Shown: positions 8,417 through 16,978 of the stretch, one piece after another
Layout of the letters: each line of letters starts with the position of its first letter
How positions within the stretch are numbered: the first letter of the stretch is position 1
Assembly (NCBI GenBank): GCA_964575895.1
Contig: CAZNTE010000010.1
Location: 27,910-91,909, forward strand
Reading direction: 5' to 3'
From: Gudongella sp964575895
GTDB lineage: Bacteria > Bacillota > Clostridia > Tissierellales > Tissierellaceae
Length of the DNA stretch: 64,000 bases
Made by a program: the position numbers and the translations under genes
The notes under the pieces: model-generated
Told to the model about the DNA's origin: nothing
The model's database searches: none
Seen by the model: the letters and a program-made list of their open reading frames with translations, nothing else

Positions 8417-8729
8417 TTAAATCACCCCTTAACAAATGATTAACTCCATCAACAAAACTTTCCCATTCAATTTCTAAATCATTTAGGACATCCCTACCTT
8501 TATCCAATAACTTATAATACTTTCTAGGAGGCCCTTCCTGAGATTCTTCCAAATAAGTAGAAACATAACCATCACTTCTAAATCGTCTTAAAAGAGGGTA
8601 AATTGTACCTTCGGATATTTCTATAAATCTTGATATATTTTCAACTAATTCATACCCGTAATAATCTCTTTTATCTAGTAAGCTCAGCACACAAAGTTCA
8701 AGAACTCCCTTTTTAAATTGAATATTCAT
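8403..8729 (-). CDS. PadR family transcriptional regulator
   Basis: A 108-residue PadR-family winged-helix repressor. The signature FKKGVLELCVLSLLDKRDYY followed by GYELVENIS and SEGTIYPLLRR covers the HTH and wing; the C-terminal helix is the dimerisation arm. An in-frame start exists further upstream at 8765, but the AAAGGAGGT site at about 8737-8745 places the start at the ATG ending at 8729. It heads the DUF1700-DUF4097 operon and is probably autoregulated through the inverted repeat over its own -35 box. The effector is unknown. Confidence 0.9.
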   Translation of the reverse strand: MNIQFKKGVLELCVLSLLDKRDYYGYELVENISRFIEISEGTIYPLLRRFRSDGYVSTYLEESQEGPPRKYYKLLDKGRDVLNDLEIEWESFVDGVNHLLRGDLNDKG

Positions 8730-8753
8730 AGGCAACCTCCTTTCCACAAGTAT

Positions 8754-8786
8754 AATATAACACATGCTACCTTATAACGCAAGGTA
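8754..8786 (-). promoter_or_regulatory. padR operon promoter with candidate PadR operator
   Basis: On the minus strand a -35 TTGCGT (8777-8782) and -10 TATATT (8754-8759) are 17 bases apart. The inverted repeat TACCTT-N7-AAGGTA (8768-8786) covers the -35 box, the place expected for an autorepressing PadR protein. The operator call is an inference from symmetry and position. Confidence 0.6.
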
Positions 8787-8792
8787 CTGAAA

Positions 8793-8826
8793 TAAAAAAA
8801 TAGAAGATTTTTAATCTTCTTTTTTT
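8793..8826 (-). terminator. terminator of rodA
   Basis: An 8-bp stem (8802-8809 with 8813-8820, 3-base loop) is flanked by runs of A on the left and T on the right. It lies just after the rodA stop for leftward transcription, where the RNA ends in a U-run. It also separates rodA from the padR promoter. Confidence 0.75.
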
Positions 8827-9934
8827 ACTCAAAACTTAAACCTTCTCTGTGAAGACCAACACTTAGTATTATTCCTATAGAAACTAAGTTTATCAATTGG
8901 AATGTCCCCCCATAACTCATAAAGGGAAGAGGAATTCCTGTTATTGGCATTAAACCAATTGTCATACCAATATTCTCCCATATATGGAACAGGAACATTG
9001 CTGCTAATCCTATAGACATAAATGAGCCAAATTTATCCTGGCTATTTCTAGCTATTCTAATTATTCTACTAAGCAATATGAAATATAGAAGGATTAGGAA
9101 TGCTCCCCCTAGAAATCCAAATTCTTCAACTAGAACTGCAAAGATAAAGTCAGTCTGTTTTTCTGGAATATAATTAAACTGAGTTTGGGTACCTTCAAGA
9201 AATCCTCTGCCGAATATTTTCCCGCTACCAATAGCTATTCTACCTTGCAGTGCCTGGAAACCTGTATTGGAAGTATCCCTTTCTGGATCCAAGAAGTTAA
9301 AAATTCTTTCCCTTTGAAATTGATCCAAGCGCATCCATATTACAGGCAAGCTCAGTATACCAATTGTAAAAGCCATTAATATGTATCTCCATTTAACTCC
9401 TGCTACAAATAACATGGCTGCAATAAAGAAAATAAATACCATTGCTGTACCAGCATCTGGCTGCAATAAAATTAATACCACAGGGATAAATGCCATTAGT
9501 AGAGTCTTTATTAGAACAAAGGGTGAGTTAATGTCTTCCTTGTGTTTATCCATATACTTGGCTAGGGAAATAATAAGGCCTACCTTTACAAATTCAGCAG
9601 GTTGAAAACCAAATCCACCAATATATAGCCAAGATCTTGCCCCCCACTGGTCATCTCCAACTCCAAGAACTAAAACAGCAACTAGCAACCCTACTGATAA
9701 TAAGTATATGGGAATGTATAGTTTACCTAAGAACTGAAAGTCAAAAAAGACTAATATAAGTATTGCAAATAGACCTATAAGTGTAGATATTCCCTGAGTT
9801 CTTACAAATCTAATATTCTCCATATTGTAAGTAGCGCTATATATTATTACAAGCCCATAAATACTCAATAATATAGCAGTAATTAATAATATAAAATCAA
9901 ATTTTTTGAATGATTTTTTCCTTAAATTAAACAT
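8825..9934 (-). CDS. rodA: rod shape-determining protein RodA (SEDS glycosyltransferase)
   Basis: A 369-residue SEDS-family membrane protein with about ten helices. Family landmarks are GARSWLYIGGFGFQPAEFVK, LLQPDAGTAMVF, the RIFNFLDPERD loop, KQTDFIFAVLVEEFGFLGG and MTIGLMPITGIPLPFMSYGG. SEDS proteins polymerise lipid II into peptidoglycan glycan strands; RodA works with class B PBPs in the elongasome. The loop wording and length fit RodA better than FtsW or SpoVE, but these paralogues are close. It is a single gene on the minus strand with a GGAGAAATG ribosome site and its own terminator. Confidence 0.85.
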   Translation of the reverse strand: MFNLRKKSFKKFDFILLITAILLSIYGLVIIYSATYNMENIRFVRTQGISTLIGLFAILILVFFDFQFLGKLYIPIYLLSVGLLVAVLVLGVGDDQWGARSWLYIGGFGFQPAEFVKVGLIISLAKYMDKHKEDINSPFVLIKTLLMAFIPVVLILLQPDAGTAMVFIFFIAAMLFVAGVKWRYILMAFTIGILSLPVIWMRLDQFQRERIFNFLDPERDTSNTGFQALQGRIAIGSGKIFGRGFLEGTQTQFNYIPEKQTDFIFAVLVEEFGFLGGAFLILLYFILLSRIIRIARNSQDKFGSFMSIGLAAMFLFHIWENIGMTIGLMPITGIPLPFMSYGGTFQLINLVSIGIILSVGLHREGLSFE

Positions 9935-10028
9935 ATCATTTCTCCTTTACATCATTGACTATTATAACATATTATATTAAGTATAAGTAGAAGAATAAAG
10001 AGTTACATTCGAAATTTAGGTGGAGAAA

Positions 10029-11033
10029 ATGGATAAGATAAAATTAATTGAATACTCAAAAGAAGTTGGAATAGATATTATAGCTGTTACTGACTCTGAA
10101 CAACTCCATAGGATTGAAGAATATTTATTTAATAGGGTAGAAAATAACCTTGTAACTGAATTTGAAGAATCAGTAATTTCTAAGAGGATTAATCCCAAGG
10201 AAGTGATGTCAGAGTGTAAAAGCATTATAGTTGTGGGAGTTAGCTACAATCAAGAATACAAATCAAAAAAGAAAGTAAAAATCAAAGGCTCCTTATCAAA
10301 ATCTTCCTGGGGTGAGGACTATCATACAGTATTGCATAGAAAGATGGAGAAACTGGTTAATAGAATATTAGAAGATGAGAGTATGAATTTCATGATTTTT
10401 TCAGACACTGGTCCATTGGTTGATAGAGAGTTAGCGTATAAGTCTGGAATTGGCTATTATGGTAAAAACTGTAGCATAATAAACAAGGACTATGGTTCCT
10501 TTATATTTTTAGGTTATATTCTCACAGATATATTTATTGAATCAGATAGGGGGAATCTGCCAAGTGAATGTGGGGAATGCACATTGTGTATAGACGCTTG
10601 CCCAACAGGAGCATTGGATGAGTTTAGATTGAATCCAAAAAAATGCATCTCCTATTTAACTCAGACAAAAGACTTGATTCCTGAAGAACTGGCAAGGAAA
10701 ATGGGTATAAAAGTATATGGATGTGATACATGTCAAATAGTTTGCCCCAAGAATATTGACAAACTCAAAAATATAAATCCAGAGTTTATTCCAACTGAAA
10801 CCCAGGGAATGATTGATATAGAGGAACTTATATTTATGACAAAAAATGACTTTAAAGAAAAGTATGGATCTATGTCAGGAAGTTGGAGAGGAAAGAATGT
10901 TCTAATAAGAAACGCACTAATTGCTTTAGCCAATATTTCCTATAAGGGAAATGGACAATTATTAGATGAATTAAAATCTAAGAAAAGTCCTCTACTTGAT
11001 GAATATATTAAAAGGTTAGAGGATATGACCTAA
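10029..11033 (+). CDS. queG: epoxyqueuosine reductase QueG
   Basis: A 334-residue cobalamin-dependent epoxyqueuosine reductase, the last step of queuosine synthesis in the tRNA anticodon. The catalytic segment DTGPLVDRELAYKSGIGYYG is intact, followed by two 4Fe-4S clusters: CGECTLCIDACPTGA and CDTCQIVCPKN. The C-terminal end (IRNALIALANIS) is the start of the usual HEAT-like repeat. A GTG at 10020 is in frame but belongs to the AGGTGGAG ribosome site, so the ATG at 10029 is chosen. It links to the B12 uptake operon downstream by its cofactor need. Confidence 0.92.
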   Translation: MDKIKLIEYSKEVGIDIIAVTDSEQLHRIEEYLFNRVENNLVTEFEESVISKRINPKEVMSECKSIIVVGVSYNQEYKSKKKVKIKGSLSKSSWGEDYHTVLHRKMEKLVNRILEDESMNFMIFSDTGPLVDRELAYKSGIGYYGKNCSIINKDYGSFIFLGYILTDIFIESDRGNLPSECGECTLCIDACPTGALDEFRLNPKKCISYLTQTKDLIPEELARKMGIKVYGCDTCQIVCPKNIDKLKNINPEFIPTETQGMIDIEELIFMTKNDFKEKYGSMSGSWRGKNVLIRNALIALANISYKGNGQLLDELKSKKSPLLDEYIKRLEDMT

Positions 11034-11115
11034 AAGTAAATTTTCAGTAAGGGATTAGTTATGGTATAATTGATGGAGAAATAAATAGATTATGTTTTAA
11101 GAAGGAGGGGTTTTA

Positions 11116-12303
11116 GTGAGTAATGTTCATGAACTAAAATTTTTAAAGGAAAAAATTGAAGAATTAAAGGATCAAGGAGTATATAGAAAGCTACCAGTAC
11201 TTGAATCCGCCAGTGGAGCAGAAGTCCTACTAAACGGCAAAAAGGTTATAAATTTATCATCTAATAACTATTTAGGATTTGCAAACCATCCAAGGCTAAA
11301 GAAAGCAGCTATAAAAGCTGTTGAAGAGTTTGGAGTTGGTTCTGGTGCTGTTAGAACAATAATCGGAAACATGAAGTTACATGAAGATTTAGAAACAGTT
11401 CTTGCTAAGTTTAAGAGGGAAGAGTCTGCATTTGTATACCAATCTGGTTTTAACTGTAATGCAGGAACAATCCAGGCTATAACAGAAGCAGGAGATATTA
11501 TTATATCTGATGAATTAAATCACGCTTCCATAATAGACGGAACAAGATTATCCAAGGCGGCAAGAGGAATATATAAGCATTCAGATATGGATAGCCTAGA
11601 GGCTATACTTAAAGAAAGTAGAGATAAGTATAGAAATATTCTAGTAATAACAGATGGAGTATTTAGCATGGATGGTGATATAGCTAAACTTCCAGAAATT
11701 GTTGAATTAGCAGAAAAGTACGATGCTATGACCTATGTGGATGATGCCCATGGATCAGGAGTTTTAGGTGAAAGTGGTAGAGGAACCGTTGACCATTTTG
11801 GCTTACATGGAAGAATTGATTTTACAATAGGAACCTTATCCAAAGCAATTGGAGTTGTGGGAGGGTATGTTGCAGGTTCAAAGACAATGTATGAGTGGTT
11901 AAATCACAGAGCTAGACCTGTACTATTTTCAACATCATTGCCACCTGCTGCAGTTGGAGCTATAACTGAAGCAATTAATATGTTAATGGAATCAACAGAA
12001 TATACAGATAGATTATGGGATAATGCCAAGTATTTCAAATCTAAAATGGGAACATTAGGTTTTGATATTGGAAACAGTGAGACTCCAATTACTCCAGTTA
12101 TTATAGGTGATGAAGCTAAGACCATGGAGTTTAGCAAAAAATTACTAGAAGAAGGTGTATTCGTCTCAGGAATTGTATTCCCAACAGTTCCAAAAGGAAC
12201 AGGAAGGCTTAGATGCATGGTAACAGCAGCACATTCTAAAGAACAACTCGATGAAGCAGTTGAAGCCTTCAAGAAAGTCGGAGAAGAAATGGGAATATTA
12301 TAA
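11116..12303 (+). CDS. kbl: glycine C-acetyltransferase (2-amino-3-ketobutyrate CoA ligase)
   Basis: A 395-residue PLP enzyme of the alpha-oxoamine synthase family (EC 2.3.1.29), which cleaves 2-amino-3-ketobutyrate with CoA to glycine and acetyl-CoA. Seen are SSNNYLGFANHPRLKKAA, the VDDAHGSGVLGESGRG cofactor segment, and the PLP-binding K243 in TLSKAIGVVGG. The partner threonine dehydrogenase gene tdh, usually adjacent, is not nearby. AONS/BioF is the main alternative, but no biotin genes are present. Start is GTG at 11116 after a GGAGGGG site. Threonine breakdown to glycine would feed the glycine reductase encoded about 10 kb downstream. Confidence 0.87.
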   Translation: MSNVHELKFLKEKIEELKDQGVYRKLPVLESASGAEVLLNGKKVINLSSNNYLGFANHPRLKKAAIKAVEEFGVGSGAVRTIIGNMKLHEDLETVLAKFKREESAFVYQSGFNCNAGTIQAITEAGDIIISDELNHASIIDGTRLSKAARGIYKHSDMDSLEAILKESRDKYRNILVITDGVFSMDGDIAKLPEIVELAEKYDAMTYVDDAHGSGVLGESGRGTVDHFGLHGRIDFTIGTLSKAIGVVGGYVAGSKTMYEWLNHRARPVLFSTSLPPAAVGAITEAINMLMESTEYTDRLWDNAKYFKSKMGTLGFDIGNSETPITPVIIGDEAKTMEFSKKLLEEGVFVSGIVFPTVPKGTGRLRCMVTAAHSKEQLDEAVEAFKKVGEEMGIL

Positions 12304-12308
12304 GATTA

Positions 12309-12336
12309 GCAGAGGGATTATCCCTCTGCAATTTTT
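12309..12336 (+). terminator. terminator of kbl
   Basis: A perfect 9-bp GC-rich stem (12309-12317 with 12321-12329, loop TTA) is followed by AATTTTT. Confidence 0.85.
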
Positions 12337-12359
12337 AAATCTTTTTGGGAGGGTTTAAA

Positions 12360-12641
12360 TTGATTGTAGGGACTTGTTTGATAGAAGTGCATATATTTGA
12401 ATCTAACTCTTTAAAAGAAAAAAGACATGTTATAAAAAGCTTGCTTGGAAGATTACAATCGAGGTTTAATATTTCAATTGCTGAAGTTGATAATTTTGAA
12501 AGATGGAATTCCTCCATAATTGGATTTTCCTGTGTATCAAATACAACAAGTCATGTTCAGAGTATAATAAGTAATGTTATAAAATTTATAGACGGGGATA
12601 ACAGACTTGAAATTGTAAATCAAAATACTGAGATATTCTAG
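12360..12641 (+). CDS. DUF503 family protein (YlxP-like)
   Basis: A 93-residue DUF503 protein. The N-terminal pattern IVGTCLIEVHIFES, SLKEKRHVIKSLLGRLQSRF and NISIAEVD is the family signature. Homologues such as B. subtilis YlxP lie in the nusA-infB region, but here it precedes nth. The start is TTG at 12360, as in many family members that begin with an IVG segment; a TTG at 12345 is in frame but overlaps the GGGAGGG ribosome site. It is 8 bases from nth. Function is unknown. Confidence 0.82.
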   Translation: MIVGTCLIEVHIFESNSLKEKRHVIKSLLGRLQSRFNISIAEVDNFERWNSSIIGFSCVSNTTSHVQSIISNVIKFIDGDNRLEIVNQNTEIF

Positions 12642-12649
12642 GAGCAAAA

Positions 12650-13300
12650 ATGAAGAAAAAGTTGACTAAATTAGAAAAATTAAAAGTTATTGAAATTTTA
12701 GAAGAAATGTATCCTGATGCAAGGGCTGAACTTGATTTTACAAATCCCTTTGAATTGTTAATAGCTACTATATTATCTGCACAGTGCACAGATGTAAGGG
12801 TTAATAAAACTACTAAAGGGTTATTTTCAGAATTAAAAGCTCCACAGGATTATATATATCTGGGCACAAGTGAACTGGAAAAGAGAATCAGAAGCTGTGG
12901 TTTATCTAATAGTAAAAGTAATAACATTGTAGAAACATGTAGAATATTAGTTGAAAAATACAATGGAAATGTACCAACTACAATAGAAGAATTAATGACT
13001 CTTCCAGGGGTAGGAAGAAAAACAGCTAATGTTGTCGCTAGCAATGCTTTTGGAATACCTGCAATTGCGGTTGATACTCATGTTTTCAGGGTATCAAATA
13101 GAATAGGACTAGCTAATAGCAAAAATGTTGATGGGACTGAAAAGGATTTGCAAAAGGCTATTCCAAAATATATGTGGACAAAAGCACATCATATGATAAT
13201 ATTCCATGGTAGAAGAGTTTGCAAGGCTAGAAATCCATCGTGTATTAGCTGTAATTTAAATACTTATTGCTTGTACTATAGAAATGAGGAAAAGATATGA
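12650..13300 (+). CDS. nth: endonuclease III
   Basis: A 216-residue DNA glycosylase/AP lyase (EC 4.2.99.18) for oxidised pyrimidines in base excision repair. The helix-hairpin-helix LPGVGRKTANVVAS contains the catalytic Lys, and the catalytic Asp is in AVDTHVFRV. The C-terminal 4Fe-4S loop has the Nth spacing C-x6-C-x2-C-x5-C (CKARNPSCISCNLNTYC). It overlaps the next gene by 4 bases (ATGA), so the pair is co-translated. Confidence 0.95.
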   Translation: MKKKLTKLEKLKVIEILEEMYPDARAELDFTNPFELLIATILSAQCTDVRVNKTTKGLFSELKAPQDYIYLGTSELEKRIRSCGLSNSKSNNIVETCRILVEKYNGNVPTTIEELMTLPGVGRKTANVVASNAFGIPAIAVDTHVFRVSNRIGLANSKNVDGTEKDLQKAIPKYMWTKAHHMIIFHGRRVCKARNPSCISCNLNTYCLYYRNEEKI

Positions 13301-14676
13301 AAAGGGCAATTATAATTTTTTTAGTCTTATTGTTAGGGGCGGCCGGGAGCATTTTTGGAGGTTACAGGTATTTAGATAACTATATAAGTAAGGATGAATT
13401 CTACCCAGGTATTGAAATAGAAGGATTAGATATGAGTGGATTATCCCTTGAGGAAGGGATAGAAAAGCTAAATCAGTTAAAAAGGGATGTCTTAGAAAGT
13501 AGAATTGAAATAAGTACTAAAGAATTTTACGCAGGCAAGTATTATATAAACTATAGTGATCTTGGTTATAGTTTTAATATTAATGAAATTGCAACAGAGG
13601 CATTTAAAATTGGTAGAGAAGGAAATGTACTGGATAGGTATAGGGCAGTAAAAGATCTTGAGGAAAACAAAAGAACTTATGCTTTAACACCAACATATGA
13701 TTTATCCGTAGCTAAAGACGTGTTTTCAAAAATTGCAAAGGACATAAACACAGAACCTATAGATTCAACCTTTAGCTTTGTGGACGGAGAAATTGTTATA
13801 ACCAAGCACCATGATGGAAGAATTGTAGATGTTGATAAAATGTATAAAAAATTAGAGGATGGATTTCCTGGAATAAAGGAAATTGAAATTCCTGTAAGTT
13901 ATATTCCTGCTAATGAGATGGATGAATATTATGGTAAGATCAATGGGGTAATAGGTGAATTTTCAACCAATTTTTATGGAAGTGCACCAGGAAGGATTCA
14001 TAATATAAAACTTTCTGCATCATCATTTAAGGGAATGTTGATTATGCCAGGTGATGTAATATCATACAATGAAACCACTGGCCCAAGGCAAGAGAAATTC
14101 GGATATCAAGAAGCTCCTGTTATACTGAATGGTGAACTTACTCCAGGGATGGGTGGAGGTGTATGCCAGACTTCAACAACCCTTTATAATGCCCTGCTAC
14201 TTGCTGATTTAGAGATAGTGGAAAGGCATCCTCATTCAATCGCACCGGCTTATGTCCCAAGGGGTACAGATGGAGCTGTGGCAACGGGTTACTTGGATCT
14301 TAGATTTAAGAATAATTTTGATTACCCAATTTATATAGATTCATATGTTGAAGGAAACAATGTTCACTTTAAAATTTATGGTGATTTAAAAAATAGAGAT
14401 TACACAATTAAAATCGAAACTCAGCTTGTAGGTACTATACCTTATAAAGTAAGAGAAATTTATGATGACACATTAGAACCGGGAGCTAGGGTTTTAGTCC
14501 AAGATGGTAGAACCGGTTATAAAGTTTCTACATTTAAGTCAATTATTCAAGATAATAAAGTAATAAGCAAGGAAAAGATATCGTCTGACTATTATAGGGA
14601 AAGAGATTATATTTACAATGTTGGACCTAAGGCTGTTGAGGTAATTGACGAAGATGAAGAAGTTACCTTGCCATAA
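13297..14676 (+). CDS. VanW family cell-wall protein
   Basis: A 459-residue exported protein. A membrane/signal helix at about 4-24 is followed by a domain (about 35-215) of the type predicted to bind peptidoglycan, then the VanW domain (about 220-365) with FSTNFYGSAPGRIHNIKLSA, GDVISYNETTGPRQEKFGY and GGGVCQTSTTLYNALLLADL. The C-terminal part (about 380-450) resembles a G5 domain. VanW proteins accompany vancomycin resistance genes, but chromosomal copies like this are general envelope proteins of unknown function. It overlaps nth by 4 bases. Confidence 0.85.
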   Translation: MKRAIIIFLVLLLGAAGSIFGGYRYLDNYISKDEFYPGIEIEGLDMSGLSLEEGIEKLNQLKRDVLESRIEISTKEFYAGKYYINYSDLGYSFNINEIATEAFKIGREGNVLDRYRAVKDLEENKRTYALTPTYDLSVAKDVFSKIAKDINTEPIDSTFSFVDGEIVITKHHDGRIVDVDKMYKKLEDGFPGIKEIEIPVSYIPANEMDEYYGKINGVIGEFSTNFYGSAPGRIHNIKLSASSFKGMLIMPGDVISYNETTGPRQEKFGYQEAPVILNGELTPGMGGGVCQTSTTLYNALLLADLEIVERHPHSIAPAYVPRGTDGAVATGYLDLRFKNNFDYPIYIDSYVEGNNVHFKIYGDLKNRDYTIKIETQLVGTIPYKVREIYDDTLEPGARVLVQDGRTGYKVSTFKSIIQDNKVISKEKISSDYYRERDYIYNVGPKAVEVIDEDEEVTLP

Positions 14677-14696
14677 CTTAGACTATCTGGTATTAT
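14668..14696 (+). promoter_or_regulatory. promoter of the B12 uptake operon
   Basis: TTGCCA (14668-14673), a 17-base spacer and TATTAT (14691-14696) overlap the end of vanW and lie just upstream of the cobalamin riboswitch. Called from matches and position only. Confidence 0.5.
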
Positions 14697-14704
14697 TAAG
14701 TAGA

Positions 14705-14900
14705 ACTTAATATTTTCATAGGTATCTCGAAGAGATTTAAAAGGGAAAGTGGTTAGAATCCACTACAGCCCCCGCTACTGTAAGCAAAGACAAAATCAGC
14801 AATAGCCACTGGAATTCTGGGAAGGCGCTGAGAGTAGGATGAATTGCAAGTCAGGATATCTGCCCGTGAAAAGTGATCGTAATATATCCTCGGAGGGAGG
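14705..14900 (+). ncRNA. cobalamin (adenosylcobalamin-type) riboswitch
   Basis: The leader has the conserved blocks of a cobalamin riboswitch in order: AAAAGGGAAAGTGGT near 14738, the AGCCCCCGCTACTGTAA box near 14767, GCCACTGG near 14805, GGGAAGGCGC near 14819 and the B12-box-like AAGTCAGGATATCTGCC near 14849. It is followed by a terminator and then by a B12-type ABC transporter, so B12 binding probably ends transcription. The outer stem limits are approximate. Confidence 0.93.
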
Positions 14901-14921
14901 GATGTTTAACTGTGTGTTTAC

Positions 14922-14946
14922 GCCTATCCTTCGGATAGGCTTTTTA
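14922..14946 (+). terminator. riboswitch-controlled terminator
   Basis: Perfect 8-bp stem (14922-14929 with 14933-14940, loop TTC) followed by TTTTT, placed between the cobalamin aptamer and the first gene. It is the expression platform of the riboswitch. Confidence 0.88.
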
Positions 14947-14971
14947 TATTTAAAAAAATGGAGGAATGATG

Positions 14972-15913
14972 ATGAAAAAAAGATTGATTTTAGGATTATT
15001 AGCTTTGATTTTAGTACTTAGTTTAGTAGCAGGATGTAGTAATGAACAACCAGATAATGAGGTTGAAGTAGAGGATCCAGGTAACCAGAGTTTAGAAACC
15101 ACAGCTTTGGAAGCAACAGATGATTACGGAAAAACTGTCACTTTTGATCAAGCTCCAATGAGAATTATATCCTTAGCACCAAGTCATACTGAAATATTAT
15201 TTGCACTGGGTATTGGTGATAGAGTAGTTGGTGTTACTACATTTGATGATTATCCAGTAGAGGTAGTAGATATAGAAAAAGTGGGAGATTTTAATGGGAA
15301 TAATCTTGAAAGAATTATTGAGCTGGAACCAGATCTAGTTATTAATTATGGTGAAGGAATACAAGAAGAAAATCAGCGGTTAGAAGAAGCAGGGATCCAG
15401 GTTATTGGGTTTATGCCAGAGAGTATTGATGAAATTTATTCAACAATTGAGAGAATTGGTATATTGGCTGGTGTTGAAAATAGTGCAAAAGAATTAAATG
15501 CAAGTTTACAAGAAAGAGAAGCAGCTGCTCTAGCTAAGGTTGAGGGTGTAGAAAAAGTTAGAGTATTTTATGAAATATGGCATGAACCTCTTATGACAGC
15601 TGGTCCAGGGTCTTTTATTGATAGATTGATGACATTGGCAGGTGGAGAAAACATAGCCTTTGATGCTGATAGTCCTTATCCAAACTATGACTTAGAACAA
15701 CTAGTTGAAAGAAATCCACAAGTGTACTTAACTTCCTATGATTTTCCAGAAAAAACAGTGGAGTCCATAAAAGAAAGAAGTGGGTATGAAAATATGGATG
15801 CTGTTGTAAATGACAGAGTCTATATACTAGATGGAAATGTAATGTCTAGACCAGGTCCAAGAATTATTGATGCCTTGGAAGCACTTGTTGAGGCAATCCA
15901 CCCTGAAAAATAA
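14972..15913 (+). CDS. btuF: B12-type ABC transporter substrate-binding lipoprotein
   Basis: A 313-residue lipoprotein that binds corrinoid outside the membrane. The signal peptide ends in the lipobox LVAGC. The periplasmic-binding (BtuF/FhuD type) domain includes RIISLAPSHTEILFALGIGD and later DRVYILDGNVMSRPGPR. Three ATG codons (14966, 14969, 14972) are in frame; the third sits at the best distance from the GGAGG site at 14960. It lies behind a cobalamin riboswitch, which supports B12 rather than siderophore or heme uptake. Confidence 0.87.
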   Translation: MKKRLILGLLALILVLSLVAGCSNEQPDNEVEVEDPGNQSLETTALEATDDYGKTVTFDQAPMRIISLAPSHTEILFALGIGDRVVGVTTFDDYPVEVVDIEKVGDFNGNNLERIIELEPDLVINYGEGIQEENQRLEEAGIQVIGFMPESIDEIYSTIERIGILAGVENSAKELNASLQEREAAALAKVEGVEKVRVFYEIWHEPLMTAGPGSFIDRLMTLAGGENIAFDADSPYPNYDLEQLVERNPQVYLTSYDFPEKTVESIKERSGYENMDAVVNDRVYILDGNVMSRPGPRIIDALEALVEAIHPEK

Positions 15914-15928
15914 AAGTAGAGTGATAAT

Positions 15929-16975
15929 ATGAAGATTTTAGGAAGAAAATCCTATGCAGTAGTGCTAGTATCAATGTTTATAACATTGATACTAGCAATT
16001 ATGATAACATCTAATATTGGTTCTGCCAGCATTTCAACTTATGATGTATTTAGAATTATAAGTTCAAAAATTCCTTACATAGGTAGAACAATTGATATTG
16101 GAGATATAACCTTAGGTCAACATACAATTATTTGGAATGTTAGACTTCCTAGGGTAATTTTAGGTGCTTTAGTTGGGGCTAGTCTTGCCATCTCCGGAGC
16201 ATCATTTCAGGGGCTATTAAAGAATCCCATGGCAGATCCATTTATTCTTGGGATATCATCTGGAGCTGCTCTGGGAGCTTCAATAGCTATTATTACAAAA
16301 GTTACATTTTCATTCTTTGGTTTTTCCTTTGTTTCAATAACAGCTTTTATTGGTGCATTATTAGCGGTATTTACTGTGTACAATATTGGTAGGATTAAGA
16401 ACAAGGTTCCAGTCACAACCCTTCTATTGGCAGGTGTAGCAGTTGGACAATTTTTAACTGCCATCATGTCATTTTTAATGGTTATATACAATAAGGATAT
16501 GACAAAGATAATTTATTGGACATTGGGAAGCTTAGCTGGAAAAGGATGGACACCGATTACTACATTAGGAGTTCCATTAACTATAACAATGATAATACTA
16601 ACATTTTTTGCAAAAGACCTTAATGTAATGCTTACAGGGGAAGAGTCTGCAAAGAGTTTAGGAATTAATGTTGAAAGGACTAAAATATACATATTAATAC
16701 TAGGTACATTTCTTACATCTCTTAGCGTTTCCGTTAGTGGTATAATTGGTTTTGTTGGGTTAATTATCCCTCATATTGTTCGTCTTATAACTGGTCCAGA
16801 TCATAGAATTTTACTTCCTGCATCAGCATTTGCAGGTGGAACATTTATGATAATTGCAGATACAATAGCAAGAACAGCAATAAGTCCAATGGAAGTTCCG
16901 GTAGGAATCATCACTGCTTTATTCGGAGGACCATTTTTCATCTACCTTCTTCGACTTAAGAAGAAGAGTATTTAG
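15929..16975 (+). CDS. btuC: B12-type ABC transporter permease (FecCD family)
   Basis: A 348-residue FecCD-family permease with about ten membrane helices. Landmarks are WNVRLPRVILGALVGASLAI, GASFQGLLKNPMADPFILGI, LGINVERTKI and GFVGLIIPHIVRLITGPDH, which includes the loop that contacts the ATPase. It is between the binding protein and the ATPase genes. Cobalamin specificity is taken from the upstream riboswitch. Confidence 0.9.
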   Translation: MKILGRKSYAVVLVSMFITLILAIMITSNIGSASISTYDVFRIISSKIPYIGRTIDIGDITLGQHTIIWNVRLPRVILGALVGASLAISGASFQGLLKNPMADPFILGISSGAALGASIAIITKVTFSFFGFSFVSITAFIGALLAVFTVYNIGRIKNKVPVTTLLLAGVAVGQFLTAIMSFLMVIYNKDMTKIIYWTLGSLAGKGWTPITTLGVPLTITMIILTFFAKDLNVMLTGEESAKSLGINVERTKIYILILGTFLTSLSVSVSGIIGFVGLIIPHIVRLITGPDHRILLPASAFAGGTFMIIADTIARTAISPMEVPVGIITALFGGPFFIYLLRLKKKSI

Positions 16976-16978
16976 GGG

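Noticed and set aside
14839..15021. Frame of 60 codons across the cobalamin riboswitch
   Set aside because: It overlaps the aptamer and terminator and the start of the lipoprotein gene; not a gene.
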